Part shown: piece by piece, positions 6,842 through 17,887 of the stretch
Position numbering within the stretch: the first letter of the stretch is position 1
How the letters are laid out: the number at the start of each line of letters is the position of its first letter
Source of the DNA: an uncultured Desulfobacter sp.
GTDB lineage: Bacteria; Desulfobacterota; Desulfobacteria; Desulfobacterales; Desulfobacteraceae
Assembly: GCF_963665355.1 (NCBI RefSeq)
Contig: NZ_OY762229.1
Span: 4,650,001-4,714,000 of the forward strand
Length of the DNA stretch: 64,000 nucleotides
Direction: 5' to 3'
The notes under the pieces: generated by a model
What the model was told of the DNA's origin: nothing
What the model saw: the letters and a program-made list of their open reading frames with translations, nothing else
The model's database searches: none
Program-made: the position numbers and the translations under genes

Positions 6842-9800
6842 ATGTCAGACCCTGCAAAATTTCGTTTTTCCGTAGACCGCGGCGGTACATTTACGGATAT
6901 CTATGCCGAGGTGCCCGGAGAACCCGGGTTCAGGGTCGTCAAGCTTTTATCCGAAGATCCCAGGAATTATTCCGACGCGCCCCGGGAGGGAATCCGGCGA
7001 ATCCTTGAAGAGGTCACAGGAAAACCTTTACCCAAAGAGCAATTTGACGCCGGCCAGATTGAGTGGATCCGCATGGGAACCACAGTGGCCACCAACGCAC
7101 TTCTGGAACGTAAAGGTGCACCCTGCGCCCTGGTGGTGACCCGGGGATTCGGCGATATTCTTCAAATCGGAAACCAGGATCGTCCAAAGATTTTTGACCT
7201 TAAGATCCAAAAGCCAGAACTTTTATACCAAAAAGTCATTGAAGCGGACGAACGCTTGAGGATTCTGCCGGGGAATGAGAACGTCCCGGCAGGGGCAGGA
7301 AAGATAGTCAATGGTGTTAACGGTGACCGCCTGGCCGTGATCCGTCCCCTGGATATGGAAGCCATACAATCCGATCTCAAGGCTGTCTATGATCAGGGTA
7401 TCCGCAGTCTTGCGGTGGTCCTCATGCACGCCTATGCCTGGCCGGAACATGAACTGGCCATAGGCCGCCTGGCCCATGAAATAGGCTTCACCCAGATTTC
7501 CCTCTCCTCCCGGGTTATGCCGCGTGTCAAGCTGGTGGCCCGGGGAGACACCACCATGGTGGACGCCTATCTCAACCCGCACATCAGTACTTACCTTGAG
7601 AGCTTTAAACGTGGATTCAAGGACCAACTGGCACAAACGGACCTTTTGTTCATGCAGTCCGACGGCGGCCTGGCCGGCATCGACGGATTCACCGGCAGCC
7701 GCGCCATTCTGTCCGGACCGGCCGGCGGCGTGGTGGGCTATGCCATGACCACCTTTGATGCCAGGCAGAAGCAGCCTGTCATCGGATTCGATATGGGCGG
7801 CACGTCCACCGATGTCTCCCGGTTCGGGGGAGACTACGAACTTGTTTTTGAAACGGAAACGGCCGATGTGCGCATCCAGGCCCCCCAGCTCCACATCAAA
7901 ACCGTGGCCGCCGGCGGGGGCAGCCGTCTTTTCTTTGATAACGGCATGTTCCTGGTGGGACCAGAATCTGCAGGCGCCCACCCGGGGCCGGCCTGCTACC
8001 GGAAAAACGGATACCTGACGGTCACTGACGCCAATCTGGTGCTTGGCCGTATTCAGCCCGGGCACTTTCCCCATATTTTCGGTCCCACCGAAGATCAGCC
8101 TTTGGATGTAGAAGCAGCCCGTCATGCCCTGGCCCATCTGACAGAGAAAATCAATAAATACTACGCAACTGCGGGGCTGCCGTCCATGACAGTGGAGCAG
8201 GCAGCCCTGGGCTTCATCAGGGTGGCCAACGAAGTGATGGTCAGACCCATCCGTGAAATTTCAGTGATGCGGGGATTCGATATCAAGGAACACATACTTG
8301 CCACCTTCGGGGGTGCCGGCCCCCAGCATGCCTGTGCCATTGCCCGGGCCTTGGGAATATCCACAATTTTTATCCATCGGTTTTCCGGTATTCTTTCCGC
8401 CTACGGCATGGGCCTGGCCGATGTGGTCGCGGAGCGGCAGCATCCCTGCGCCGCCGTCTTATGCCCCCAGGCGCTGAAAGAGACTGAAACGGTATTTGAG
8501 CGGCTTGAAAAGGATGCCCGCCGGGAATTGCAGGCCCAGGGATTCTCCCCCAAAGCCATTCAGATCACCAGGTTTCTGAACCTGCGGTACCATGGAACAG
8601 ATACGGCCATTATGATTTGCCGTCCCGAAGACAATGACTATGCAGGGGCTTTCAGGGATGTTTACCACAGAGAGTATGGCTTTGAACTCTCCGGAAGAGA
8701 AATCCTCATCGACGATATCCGGATCCGGGCCAGGGGAAGGTCTGCCGGGCTGCGCCGAATAAGCGTTCCCAGGGCCAACGATGCGCCTCCGGTTCTGGAC
8801 ACAACACAGTGTTATTTTGATGATGGCCCGCAGCAAACCAGAATTTATGATCTGGAAAACTTAAGCTTTGGCCATTGCATCCCGGGTCCGGCCATTCTGA
8901 TTCATCACACATCCACCATCCTCATCGAACCCGACTGCACCGCGGCCATTACCGAGAACGGCGATGTGAAGATAAAAGTGGGTGCGGGTACCCGGGAACA
9001 GATCGGCACGAAAATAGATCCGGTCCAGCTCTCCATTTTCAGCAATCTTTTCATGTCCATTGCCGAGCAGATGGGCCGGATGCTTCAAAAAACCGCCATT
9101 TCCACCAATATCAAGGAACGTCTGGATTTTTCCTGTGCCCTGTTCGGGCCCAGTGGCGAACTGGTGGCCAACGCCCCCCATCTGCCGGTCCATTTGGGAA
9201 GTATGAGCGACGCAGTAAAGGCCCAGATCCGGCTCCAGGGCAGCAGCCTTAAACCCGGCGATGTCCTGGTCTCCAACCATCCGGCCGCCGGAGGCAGCCA
9301 CCTGCCCGACATCACGGTGGTTACCCCTGTATTTAAAAACGATCAGGTGATTTTCTGGGTAGCGGCCCGGGGACACCACGCCGATATCGGCGGCATCTCT
9401 CCCGGCTCCATGCCTCCAAATTCCCGACTTCTTATGGAGGAAGGTGCCTGTATTACCTCGTTCAAGCTGGTGGAGAACGGCATTTTTCAGGAGAAAGGCA
9501 TTTCAGAGCTTCTGCTTGCCCCGGGTAGACTGAACAGTGCACCGGGACGTCCGGCCATATCAGGCACCCGCCTCCTGGCAGACAACATCTCCGACCTTAA
9601 GGCCCAGATTGCCGCCAACCAGAAAGGGATCGAACTGATACTGGAGATGGTGGATCATTACGGCCTTAATGTGGTACAGGCTTACATGAACCATGTCCAG
9701 GATGCAGCCGAAGAGGCAGTACGCCACAGGCTCAGAGAGCTTTCCATAACCAAGGGGATGGCCGAGCGGGACACTATCCATGCCAGGGACTATCTTGATG

Positions 9801-10618
9801 ACGGCAGCCCCATTACCCTGGCCCTGACCATCGACAGAAAAGACGGCAGCGCTGTATTTGATTTTCAAGGCACCGGATCTCAGATGTGGGGAAACTGCAA
9901 CGCCCCCAGGGCCGTCACTAAATCAGCAATTCTTTATTGCCTCAGATGCCTGATTGAAAAAGAGCTGCCTTTAAACCACGGTTGCCTTCTGCCCATCACC
10001 ATCAATATTCCCAAGGGCTCTTTACTTGATCCATCCTCCGACGCGGCAGTGGTCGGCGGCAACGTGCTTACATCCCAGAGGATTACCGACGTCGTTCTCA
10101 AGGCGTTCGGTGTAGCTGCCGCCTCCCAGGGGTGCATGAACAACTTTACCTTTGGCAATGACCGGTTCGGCTACTACGAAACCATAGCCGGCGGGGCCGG
10201 GGCCGGTCCGACCTGGCATGGCCAGACCGGGGTCCAGACCCACATGACCAACACCCGTATTACCGATCCGGAAATTCTGGAGCGGCGGTACCCCCTGATT
10301 CTCAGGGAATTTTCCATCCGCCGGGGATCCGGTGGCCGGGGCCGGTTCAACGGTGGAGACGGTTTAGTGCGTGAAGTTGAATTTTTAGAACCACTTCACG
10401 CAGCCATTCTTTCAGAACGCCGGGTCTTTGCGCCCTACGGGCTGGAAGGCGGTGACCCCGGGAAAAAGGGCGTCAACCTTTTTATCAGAAAAGACGGAAC
10501 TTCAATTAATCTGGGCGCAAAGAACGAAATCATGGCCCTACCCGGAGACCGTTTCCGCATCATGAGTCCCGGCGGAGGTGGGTTTGGCACGCAAGCACGA
10601 GTTAACCAGCAATTCTAA
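6842..10618 (+). CDS. Fused hydantoinase/5-oxoprolinase (HyuA-HyuB)
   Basis: This 1258-residue enzyme has two halves that are separate genes in many bacteria. The HyuA half (about 1-690) starts with the ATP-binding '[13 protein letters not shown]' (12-24) and contains '[13 protein letters not shown]'. The HyuB half starts near residue 727 with '[19 protein letters not shown]' and contains '[17 protein letters not shown]'. The single-chain form is that of eukaryotic and some bacterial 5-oxoprolinases, which hydrolyse 5-oxo-L-proline (or hydantoins) with ATP. I start at ATG 6842, because AGGA lies at the right spacing; ATG 6818 overlaps the protease stop. Substrate cannot be told from sequence. 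It is probably cotranscribed with the protease. Confidence 0.85.
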   Translation: MSDPAKFRFSVDRGGTFTDIYAEVPGEPGFRVVKLLSEDPRNYSDAPREGIRRILEEVTGKPLPKEQFDAGQIEWIRMGTTVATNALLERKGAPCALVVTRGFGDILQIGNQDRPKIFDLKIQKPELLYQKVIEADERLRILPGNENVPAGAGKIVNGVNGDRLAVIRPLDMEAIQSDLKAVYDQGIRSLAVVLMHAYAWPEHELAIGRLAHEIGFTQISLSSRVMPRVKLVARGDTTMVDAYLNPHISTYLESFKRGFKDQLAQTDLLFMQSDGGLAGIDGFTGSRAILSGPAGGVVGYAMTTFDARQKQPVIGFDMGGTSTDVSRFGGDYELVFETETADVRIQAPQLHIKTVAAGGGSRLFFDNGMFLVGPESAGAHPGPACYRKNGYLTVTDANLVLGRIQPGHFPHIFGPTEDQPLDVEAARHALAHLTEKINKYYATAGLPSMTVEQAALGFIRVANEVMVRPIREISVMRGFDIKEHILATFGGAGPQHACAIARALGISTIFIHRFSGILSAYGMGLADVVAERQHPCAAVLCPQALKETETVFERLEKDARRELQAQGFSPKAIQITRFLNLRYHGTDTAIMICRPEDNDYAGAFRDVYHREYGFELSGREILIDDIRIRARGRSAGLRRISVPRANDAPPVLDTTQCYFDDGPQQTRIYDLENLSFGHCIPGPAILIHHTSTILIEPDCTAAITENGDVKIKVGAGTREQIGTKIDPVQLSIFSNLFMSIAEQMGRMLQKTAISTNIKERLDFSCALFGPSGELVANAPHLPVHLGSMSDAVKAQIRLQGSSLKPGDVLVSNHPAAGGSHLPDITVVTPVFKNDQVIFWVAARGHHADIGGISPGSMPPNSRLLMEEGACITSFKLVENGIFQEKGISELLLAPGRLNSAPGRPAISGTRLLADNISDLKAQIAANQKGIELILEMVDHYGLNVVQAYMNHVQDAAEEAVRHRLRELSITKGMAERDTIHARDYLDDGSPITLALTIDRKDGSAVFDFQGTGSQMWGNCNAPRAVTKSAILYCLRCLIEKELPLNHGCLLPITINIPKGSLLDPSSDAAVVGGNVLTSQRITDVVLKAFGVAAASQGCMNNFTFGNDRFGYYETIAGGAGAGPTWHGQTGVQTHMTNTRITDPEILERRYPLILREFSIRRGSGGRGRFNGGDGLVREVEFLEPLHAAILSERRVFAPYGLEGGDPGKKGVNLFIRKDGTSINLGAKNEIMALPGDRFRIMSPGGGGFGTQARVNQQF

Positions 10619-10722
10619 TTTCGGAATCTGTGCTGATAGAATCACCTGAACCTGACTCGAAGATTACCAGTTGATTAGTTTAATAAGTTTAATTTTCGTA
10701 TTTTAAGCTGATTCGGTTTTTT

Positions 10723-11187
10723 TCATGATTTAGGGGCTACATTTTCTCCTTGGGCCGCCTGCTTTTCAACCTCAATTTCAAATTCAATTTCAGGTTCAGG
10801 CTTTTGGTAGTACTTCCCTTTTACTCGATCCACCACGCCGTTTCTTTTCAACAGAGAAACGACATTAGAAACCTGCTTACCTGTTAATCCGGTCATAGTT
10901 TGAATTTCTTGTGGGGATAAGCCTTCATTCTGATTGATCAACTTTAAAATGTTTTGTCTGAAGTCCTTTTTTATTTTCCTGGGTTTCTTAGATTTGGGGA
11001 CAGAGGAGACAGCTTCAACATCATTGCCCTTATCGGTGGTCTCTTCTGGTGTGAGTGTGTTTTCTGGGGGCTCATGGGTCGAAATGTTGAATGCTTTTCC
11101 AGGAATGAGATTCTGGACTTTTTTGATCGTTGCGTGGAATAGCTGCGTTGTTTCTTCGCTAAACTCAATGTCTATAGTGATTCTCAT
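10723..11187 (-). CDS. Small winged-helix DNA-binding protein, unknown role
   Basis: Starting at ATG 11187 (AAGGA 10 nt upstream) this encodes 154 residues; a longer frame adds 13 lysine-rich residues with no ribosome site. An N-terminal strand-helix part ('MRITIDIEFSEETTQLFH') is joined by a charged linker (residues 40-75) to a winged-helix region: 'RQNILKLINQNEGLSPQEIQTMTGLTGKQVSNVVSLLKRNGVVDRV'-type pattern, seen around residues 79-125. The tail is acidic. It looks like an HTH protein that could act as a local regulator, but I do not recognise a named family and no binding site is evident. Confidence 0.6.
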   Translation of the reverse strand: MRITIDIEFSEETTQLFHATIKKVQNLIPGKAFNISTHEPPENTLTPEETTDKGNDVEAVSSVPKSKKPRKIKKDFRQNILKLINQNEGLSPQEIQTMTGLTGKQVSNVVSLLKRNGVVDRVKGKYYQKPEPEIEFEIEVEKQAAQGENVAPKS

Positions 11188-11429
11188 TGACGATTTTTCC
11201 TTTTTTTTCTTTAGGGTAGCGCCCATATTTGTCCGTAACTATGTTCTATAGAATGTTTTTTCATTAAAAGTAGTTCTCAAAAACATTTTTTTTAAGAACT
11301 ATATTTCATGTTTCATAAACCGTCAACTGTTCAACAGAACGACAAGCATCCTGATCAATGCTACAGCGAATCTTTTAAAAAAATTGGATAAGTAAGCAGG
11401 ATGTCGGATGGAAAAAGAATTGTACCAAT

Positions 11430-12692
11430 TTATGTGCGGCACAGACCAATAATAAAATTTTCTATGCCTGTGGCAGCATCGCCCCCGGATGATTTGATAC
11501 GGTAATCAAGGTCGGCAAGGGCACCTATGGCGCGTGTCAACTCTTCCATGGAAAATTTTTCGGATTTTAAAAAATTCTGGAAGATTGGATAAGCATTTTT
11601 GGGATTCTGGGCCAGTAAAAGGTCGCTGGCCGGCAATTTTGCTGATTTTTTTTTATTATCGTCCTGCACCGTGAAAAGGTTTGCATTGTCTTCATCTGCT
11701 TTTACGGTATTTGCGTCCCAGTCAATCATTGCAGGCAAAATCATCTGCTGGAATGCATTATACTGTATATGTTTTAAAGGCGGTCCCCCTGCCCTGCCCG
11801 TATTCAGGCCCGTTGTGAAACACTTTATGGCCAACAGCTTTCTGATCTGGTTTTCCATGGTTTTTAAAATTTGTAACGGATGAAACCCGTCGGAAAACAA
11901 ACTTGATAAAAGGGAAAGAGCCTTGGAGACATCCCGGTCCATCACCGCATTGGTCAAGGCAAATATGGGATCCTTTTTATCCTTGTGCACAACAGCTGAA
12001 ATATCGCCAACAGATATCCGGTCCCGGCTTCCGATGTAGGCAAGAAGTTTTTCAATGGCATTGGCAAAGGCATCCGGATTAAATCCTGTCTGGTCCACAA
12101 GCGCTGCAAATGCGTCAGAAGGCATCTGTTTTCCTGTTTTTGACAACATCTGCCGGCTGATATCCCGGAGCACAGCCTGCTGTTCTTCAATGTCCGCTTT
12201 CCGGGCGCCCGTGGCAACGGTGCAGTCCACCACCAGCCCGTGTTCATGTTCCAGGATGAGCTTGTATATTTTTTTCCTGCGGTCCGGAGCCTCCGTTGTA
12301 AAAACAAGCACATGATTGTCCGGGATGCCGTTTTCCACAAGATGGACCAGGATTTGAAAATCTTTTTCACTGTAACTGACCTCACCGACTGACGCTTTGA
12401 CTGAAAATAGCGGTGCATCTTTTACAGCAATGACTTTCCTGGTTCCAAGAAAGGAAAACGTACCGGCCTGTTCGGCAATATCCCCCACGGGTGTGGTTTT
12501 TCCGTCCAGAACATCAAGGCCGAACTGTTTTGATTCGCCTTTCAGCAGTATGGGGACAAGTGAATCAAAGGCTTTGCGCACCAGGAAATTTTCCCCGCAG
12601 ATTAAAACGGCGGAAAGCTTATCATCCTTTGCCAGGCCATCAAGGGCACCGTCAAGGCCCTTGTATGTGATCAGATTTTTACCGGCTGCCAT
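11430..12692 (-). CDS. holA: DNA polymerase III delta subunit
   Basis: This 420-residue protein matches HolA: an N-terminal 'LSAVLICGENFLVRKAFDSLV', a central 'KVIAVKDAPLF' and 'DNHVLVFTTEAPDRRKKIYK', then 'AFAALVDQTGFNPDAFANAIEKLLAYIG' and the C-terminal collar helices ending 'DYRIKSSGGDAATGIENFIIGL'. Delta opens the beta clamp as part of the clamp loader. It is longer than the usual about 340 residues, with an insert near residue 310-335. Its start overlaps the 3' end of lgt by 14 nt, so it is translated from the ileS-lspA-lgt operon. Confidence 0.88.
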   Translation of the reverse strand: MAAGKNLITYKGLDGALDGLAKDDKLSAVLICGENFLVRKAFDSLVPILLKGESKQFGLDVLDGKTTPVGDIAEQAGTFSFLGTRKVIAVKDAPLFSVKASVGEVSYSEKDFQILVHLVENGIPDNHVLVFTTEAPDRRKKIYKLILEHEHGLVVDCTVATGARKADIEEQQAVLRDISRQMLSKTGKQMPSDAFAALVDQTGFNPDAFANAIEKLLAYIGSRDRISVGDISAVVHKDKKDPIFALTNAVMDRDVSKALSLLSSLFSDGFHPLQILKTMENQIRKLLAIKCFTTGLNTGRAGGPPLKHIQYNAFQQMILPAMIDWDANTVKADEDNANLFTVQDDNKKKSAKLPASDLLLAQNPKNAYPIFQNFLKSEKFSMEELTRAIGALADLDYRIKSSGGDAATGIENFIIGLCRT

Positions 12693-13449
12693 GCCGTGAT
12701 CTCACTTTAATGACCATGAAAACCAGGGCAATGCAGGAGACCATCAGTCCGATGCCCTGGGACAATGACAGAAAATCAAAAAAGAAGTTGCCCCGGAAAT
12801 CACCCCGAAAAGACTCAATGATGGACCTGAACAGGGAATAAAGCATGATATAGCTTAAAAACACCATGCCGTTAAAGCGTTTGCGCCTCTGTATGGCCAG
12901 AAGAATCAGAAAAAGGATAAAATTGGATGCGATCATATAGAGTTGGGTGGGATGCAAGGGGACATTAAGGGGCGCTAAACTGTTCGGGTTGGTAAAGGTC
13001 AGGGCAATGGGCAGAGAACAGCGTTTTCCATAACAGCATCCGGCAAAAAGACAGCCGAAACGTCCCACACTATGCCCTAAAGCAAGGCCCGGTGCAAGGA
13101 CATCGGCGGTTTTCCAGATATCCATTTTTTTTATGCGCAAAAAAATAATTGCGCCAAGTGATCCGCCGAGAAAGCCGCCGAAAAAAACCAGACCTCCGTT
13201 CCAGATTTTAAATATATCAAGAAAATTATCTTTGTAGGTGTTCAAATTGATCAGCACATAAAGGATACGGGCCCCGGCAAGGGCGCTGATGAGGATGGTA
13301 AAAAAAAGATCGGAGACCAATTGGTCAGGAACATCATAAAATCTAGCATTGCGTCTTGTGAACCAGATCGCGGTGATAAAGCCCAGGGCCACGAACAGAC
13401 CATAGGTATAGAGCTTCAGACTGCCGGCCTGAAGAAGAATGGGATGCAT
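12679..13449 (-). CDS. lgt: Prolipoprotein diacylglyceryl transferase
   Basis: The 256-residue protein is hydrophobic with about seven membrane segments and has the Lgt signature 'ALGHSVGRFGCLFAGCCYGK', including the conserved Arg, plus 'LHPTQLYMIASNFILF'. Lgt moves diacylglycerol from phosphatidylglycerol to the lipobox cysteine of prolipoproteins in the inner membrane. It sits 10 nt after lspA, which acts in the next step of the pathway, so the pair is functionally matched. Start ATG 13449 follows AAGGAGATACCC. Confidence 0.95.
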   Translation of the reverse strand: MHPILLQAGSLKLYTYGLFVALGFITAIWFTRRNARFYDVPDQLVSDLFFTILISALAGARILYVLINLNTYKDNFLDIFKIWNGGLVFFGGFLGGSLGAIIFLRIKKMDIWKTADVLAPGLALGHSVGRFGCLFAGCCYGKRCSLPIALTFTNPNSLAPLNVPLHPTQLYMIASNFILFLILLAIQRRKRFNGMVFLSYIMLYSLFRSIIESFRGDFRGNFFFDFLSLSQGIGLMVSCIALVFMVIKVRSRHGSR

Positions 13450-13459
13450 GGGTATCTCC

Positions 13460-13954
13460 TTATATTTCAGGCAGTTTGTTAAATATTACGTGATATATTA
13501 ATATGCCCATTCCAATGGAGATGGCTGAATCTGCAACATTAAAGGCTGGCCAGTGAAAGGAGCCTATATAAAATTCCAGAAAATCAACAACTTTCCCAAA
13601 CCGGAACCGGTCTATCAGATTGCCGATGGCACCACCGAAGATCAGGGCCAGGCCATAGGATAAAAAAATGTGCTCTTCGGCAGTTTTCCGGTAAAGCCAG
13701 AGAACAAACAGGGCAACCCCGGAGGATAAAAATAAAAAAATGAATTTTCTGATCCCGGGGGATTGTTCGGCAAAAAAGCCGAATGCCCCCCCGGGATTGA
13801 GTATATGGGTGATGTCAAAAAAATGATCAATCACTCTGATATGAGAGTACAGCGGCACGTGCTTTATAATAAGCCATTTGGTGATCTGATCCAGCACAAG
13901 GACACTGATACTCACCAGGGCGAGCCGCCGTATGGGTAGCAAAATTTTTGCCAT
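13460..13954 (-). CDS. lspA: Lipoprotein signal peptidase (signal peptidase II)
   Basis: This 164-residue membrane aspartyl peptidase has four hydrophobic segments. Its conserved blocks are 'HILNPGGAFGFFAEQ' and 'GAIGNLIDRFRFGKVVDFLEF' followed by 'FNVADSAISIGMGI', which hold the two catalytic Asp residues. It cleaves the signal peptide of lipoproteins after Lgt modification. Its start codon overlaps the ileS stop by one base (TAATG), indicating translational coupling. Confidence 0.95.
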   Translation of the reverse strand: MAKILLPIRRLALVSISVLVLDQITKWLIIKHVPLYSHIRVIDHFFDITHILNPGGAFGFFAEQSPGIRKFIFLFLSSGVALFVLWLYRKTAEEHIFLSYGLALIFGGAIGNLIDRFRFGKVVDFLEFYIGSFHWPAFNVADSAISIGMGILIYHVIFNKLPEI

Positions 13955-16749
13955 TATCCCAGAATGGTTTTAAGGGCCTGGGTGCAGCGGGGGCAAGCCG
14001 CAGGATGATCCGAATCCGTTCCCAGGTTCTCATCAAAGCGCCAGCATCGTTCACATTTTTCACCGGGAGCCTTGGTCACCTTAATGGCCAGACCCTCGAT
14101 CTCCTTGCCGTGGTAGACATCCCCGTCAAGGGTTTCCACCACCCGGGCCTGGGACACGATAAAAATGTCATTGAGATCAACATCCACGGATGCCACTTTG
14201 TCTGCAAGGTCGCCCTGGGGCAGTTTGATGTCAACAGACGCATCCAGGGGATGGCCAATGAGCTTGGCAGTTCTGGCCTCTTCAAGGGCCTTGGTCACTT
14301 CCGCCCGCAATGCCCGGATGTTTTCCCATTTGGCAGCAAGGGTTCTGTCCTCAAGGGCATTATCCAGGCTAACCATATCTTCCAGGTGAATACTGTCTTT
14401 TTTGCCTCCACCCACGGGCATGTGGGTATAAATCTCTTCGGCCGTAAAGGGCAGAATCGGTGCCATGATTTTAACCAGAGCATCCAGCATCATAAACATG
14501 ACACTCTGGGCATCTTTACGGGTGTCTGAATTTTCAGGGCTTGTGTAAAGACGATCCTTGATAATATCCAGATAAAAGGAGGAGAGATCCACCACACAGA
14601 AATTATGAAGGGTATGGTAGATCACATGGAATTCATAGGCATCATAGGCAGCCCGGCACCGTTTTACCACATAGTGCAGCCGGTGCAGAATGAACCGGTC
14701 CAGTTCAGCCATGTTTTCAACCGGCCTGACCTGGGCAGGTTCAAATCCGGAAAGGTTTCCCAGAAGAAACCGGCAGGTGTTTCTGATCCGTCTGTAAGCA
14801 TCAGAAAGCTGCTTGATAATATTATCGGAAATGCTGACATCACCCCGGTAATCCGCCGAAGCAGCCCAGAGCCGCAATACATCGGCACCATACTGTTTGA
14901 TCACCTTGTCGGGAGCCACCACGTTGCCAACGGATTTAGACATTTTATGGCCCTTTTCATCCACCACAAATCCGTGGGTGAGCACGGCCTTGTACGGTGC
15001 ATGGCCGGTTCTGCCCACAGCGGTCAGAAGTGAGGAATGAAACCAGCCGCGATGCTGGTCAGAACCTTCAAGATACATGTCTGCCGGGCGTTGCAGCCCC
15101 TCTCTTTCTTCCAGAACGGCGGCATGGCTGACACCGGAGTCAAACCACACATCAAGAATGTTCTGGTCTTTGGTAAACTGGGTTGAACCGCAGGCATCAC
15201 ATGCCGCGCCGTCGGGCATCAGATATTGGGCATCTTTTTCAAACCAGATATCCGATGAAAATTCAGTGAACAGTTCATGGACGCGGTCCACAGACTGCCG
15301 GGTAATATACACCTTTTTGCATTTGGCACAGTGGAATACCGGGATGGGAACACCCCAGGAACGCTGGCGGGACAGACACCAGTCCGGCCGGTGCTCAATC
15401 ATGGCATAGATACGCTCCCTGCCCCAGGAGGGAATCCAGTGGACATTGTTGATCTCTTCAAGGGCTTTTTTCCGCAGCCCCAGGTTGTCCATGGAGATAA
15501 ACCACTGGGGGGTGGCCCTGAAAATAACAGGCTTTTTGCAGCGCCAGCAGTGGGGATAGGAGTGGGACATATTTTCCTGTTTCAGCAGAGCCCCTTTTTC
15601 CTCCAGGACTTTATTGATTTCAGCATTGGCCTTGAAAATAAACTGGCCTTCGAACATCTCAACGCCATGGGAAAAGGTGCCGTTGTCCTCCACTGGCGAA
15701 TAGCAGTCCAGATCATAACGAAGCCCTGCAATATGGTCGTCTGCACCGTGGCCCGGCGCAGTATGCACACAACCGGTACCGGCCTCAAGGGTGACGTGAT
15801 CGCCCAGGATGATTAAAGAGTCCCTGTCATAAAAGGGATGCCGGCACTTACTGTTTTCAAGATCCCTTGCAGACAGCTCGGCAACAATGGAATACTCTGT
15901 TATCCCAAACCGGCCCATTACATTATCCACAAGTTCCTTGGCCATGATCAGGACGCCCTGGTTCCCGGTTTTAACCGCGGCATAGACAAAATCAGGATGC
16001 AGGCAAACCGCCAGGTTGGCAGGAAGGGTCCAGGGTGTGGTGGTCCAGATCACGATGAAGACATTTTCCCCGCCGGCATCAAAAAAGTCCTTGGCATTGT
16101 CCTTGACAGGGAATTTTACGTAAATGGACGGGGAGGTGTGATCATGGTATTCAATCTCAGCTTCAGCCAGTGCCGTCTCACAGTTGCAGCACCAGTAGAT
16201 GGGTTTTTTGCCCAGAAACATATCTCCTGACAGGCCGAATTCACCGCACTCTTTGGCAATGCGTGCCTCATAGGCATAATTCATGGTCAGATAAGGCTCA
16301 TCCCACTCCCCTGCAACGCCGAAACGTTTGAACTCATCCCTTTGGATATCCACGAATGAGGCGGCATATTCACGGCACTCCCGGCGTACCTGCACCGGGG
16401 TCATATCCTTTTTCTTGGCGCCCAGCTTTTTATCCACATTGTGCTCAATGGGAAGACCGTGACAGTCCCAGCCCGGTACGTAAGGCGCATTGAAACCACA
16501 CATCTGCCGGGAGCGGACAATAATATCCTTTAATATCTTGTTAATGGCATGGCCCATGTGAAGATGGCCATTGGCATAGGGAGGACCGTCATGGAGAATA
16601 AAAAGGGGCTTGTCCTTGGATTGTTCCCGCAGTTTTTTGTAAATTTTTTTCTGCTCCCACTCCTTGATCATCTCAGGTTCGCGCTGGGGCAGGTTGGCCT
16701 TCATTGCAAATTTGGTAGAAGGCAGGTTCAGTGTATTTTTATAATCCAT
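13954..16749 (-). CDS. ileS: Isoleucyl-tRNA synthetase
   Basis: I choose ATG 16749, giving 931 residues; the longer frame (to 16902) adds 51 residues unlike the family. The class I signatures are HMGH at 64-67 and KMSKS near residue 600. The editing domain lies between, and a C-terminal zinc-binding part has 'CERCWRF' and 'CPRCTQ'. It charges tRNA-Ile and edits valine. The ileS-lspA order is widely conserved, and here lgt and holA follow. No T-box or other leader was seen upstream. Confidence 0.95.
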   Translation of the reverse strand: MDYKNTLNLPSTKFAMKANLPQREPEMIKEWEQKKIYKKLREQSKDKPLFILHDGPPYANGHLHMGHAINKILKDIIVRSRQMCGFNAPYVPGWDCHGLPIEHNVDKKLGAKKKDMTPVQVRRECREYAASFVDIQRDEFKRFGVAGEWDEPYLTMNYAYEARIAKECGEFGLSGDMFLGKKPIYWCCNCETALAEAEIEYHDHTSPSIYVKFPVKDNAKDFFDAGGENVFIVIWTTTPWTLPANLAVCLHPDFVYAAVKTGNQGVLIMAKELVDNVMGRFGITEYSIVAELSARDLENSKCRHPFYDRDSLIILGDHVTLEAGTGCVHTAPGHGADDHIAGLRYDLDCYSPVEDNGTFSHGVEMFEGQFIFKANAEINKVLEEKGALLKQENMSHSYPHCWRCKKPVIFRATPQWFISMDNLGLRKKALEEINNVHWIPSWGRERIYAMIEHRPDWCLSRQRSWGVPIPVFHCAKCKKVYITRQSVDRVHELFTEFSSDIWFEKDAQYLMPDGAACDACGSTQFTKDQNILDVWFDSGVSHAAVLEEREGLQRPADMYLEGSDQHRGWFHSSLLTAVGRTGHAPYKAVLTHGFVVDEKGHKMSKSVGNVVAPDKVIKQYGADVLRLWAASADYRGDVSISDNIIKQLSDAYRRIRNTCRFLLGNLSGFEPAQVRPVENMAELDRFILHRLHYVVKRCRAAYDAYEFHVIYHTLHNFCVVDLSSFYLDIIKDRLYTSPENSDTRKDAQSVMFMMLDALVKIMAPILPFTAEEIYTHMPVGGGKKDSIHLEDMVSLDNALEDRTLAAKWENIRALRAEVTKALEEARTAKLIGHPLDASVDIKLPQGDLADKVASVDVDLNDIFIVSQARVVETLDGDVYHGKEIEGLAIKVTKAPGEKCERCWRFDENLGTDSDHPAACPRCTQALKTILG

Positions 16750-16864
16750 TATTCCTAAATTCCTTTTGCCTTTCGAAATTGTGTTTGAGGTCTTTATCGA
16801 ACTTTTCTTTGTAATGGCAGCAAAGGGAAAAGTCAAGAAATTAGCGGAATTTGCAGGAATAAGA

Positions 16865-17506
16865 CTAACGAGTTTTAAGGATAATAACAGCTCTCTGGGC
16901 ATTCACAACCGGCAGGCTGTAAGATTTTTGAGTAATAAGAAACTGATTTTCAAGTTCAGGCGTGATCTCTTCTGTGGCACTCTCCCCTTTCAGGGCATAA
17001 ATGGTGCCCCAGGAACCGAGCATGGGTCGGGCAAGCTTTGCAAGTTTTGAAAGATCGGCAAAACCTCTGGCCGTCACCGCATCATACAGGTGAGCATGCC
17101 CGGGATCCCTGGCGAGATCTTCCACCCTTGCATGGACCGCCCTGATGTTGTCAAGTTTTAATGTTCGTACCACATGATTCAGAAAGCTGACCTTTTTTCT
17201 CACCGAATCCACCATGGTGACATCAAGGTCAGGATACATTATTTTCATGGGAACGGCAGGAAACCCGGCTCCGGAACCAATGTCCATGAGCCGTGCAGGC
17301 TGTTCCAGAAACGTTGATGCCCCAAGGGCATCAACAAAGTGTTTATATGCCACAAGCCGGATATCGGTTATGGCGGTCAGATTCATCTTTTTGTTCCAGA
17401 GCATCAGCTCCCGTGCATGGCCTGCCAACAGCTGTACCTGTTGGGAAGACAAGGCCAGCCCAAGGGCATCGGCACCCACTTCAAGATATTTGTTAAATTT
17501 TTTCAT
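16865..17506 (-). CDS. rsmG: 16S rRNA (guanine-N7) methyltransferase
   Basis: The 213-residue protein has the RsmG/GidB pattern: N-terminal helices with '[15 protein letters not shown]', the SAM loop '[17 protein letters not shown]', then '[19 protein letters not shown]' and 'HARVEDLA'. It methylates G527 of 16S rRNA. The gene is 115 nt upstream of ileS on the same strand and may share its transcript. The C-terminus ends with '[11 protein letters not shown]', typical of the family. Confidence 0.93.
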   Translation of the reverse strand: MKKFNKYLEVGADALGLALSSQQVQLLAGHARELMLWNKKMNLTAITDIRLVAYKHFVDALGASTFLEQPARLMDIGSGAGFPAVPMKIMYPDLDVTMVDSVRKKVSFLNHVVRTLKLDNIRAVHARVEDLARDPGHAHLYDAVTARGFADLSKLAKLARPMLGSWGTIYALKGESATEEITPELENQFLITQKSYSLPVVNAQRAVIILKTR

Positions 17507-17583
17507 TTATATATGCAACCCTTGTATTGTTTGAGCAATCCTATAATCAGCCTTTCTGAAATTCAACAGATTTTCTTCTGACA

Positions 17584-17676
17584 AACGGCCATGGGCCGAC
17601 CTGGCCTATCAACACCCAGGCCCAACCCACAACAAAGCTTGAAAGATCTGAGTGACTTACCCACTCTTTCATATAA
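17584..17676 (-). repeat. Double-hairpin intergenic repeat, copy A
   Basis: One of five copies of a roughly 92-nt element. Read on the minus strand it starts TATATGAAAG, forms a first hairpin closing with CTTTC, then runs TTTGTTGTGGG and forms a second hairpin closing with GGCCCATGGCC. It fills part of the 381-nt gap between rsmG and fusA. No coding potential is seen. The rest of this gap holds only AT-rich sequence and a short GC hairpin near 17818-17831. Confidence 0.85.
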
Positions 17677-17887
17677 AACGTTCCACCGGATGTCAGATTA
17701 AATTCACGATTGATTTTACAGTAGAAATAGTGTATTTTAATTTTTTCTATTTTGGCACTTTATTTCTGGAATAAATTAACAAGATCATAATAAAACTATA
17801 GTATGAAACATAACGGCTGCGCTTTTGCGCAATGGTCGCGGGTAGTCTTGTTTCGAAGGATTTTTTTATTTTTAAGGACAAAACAAC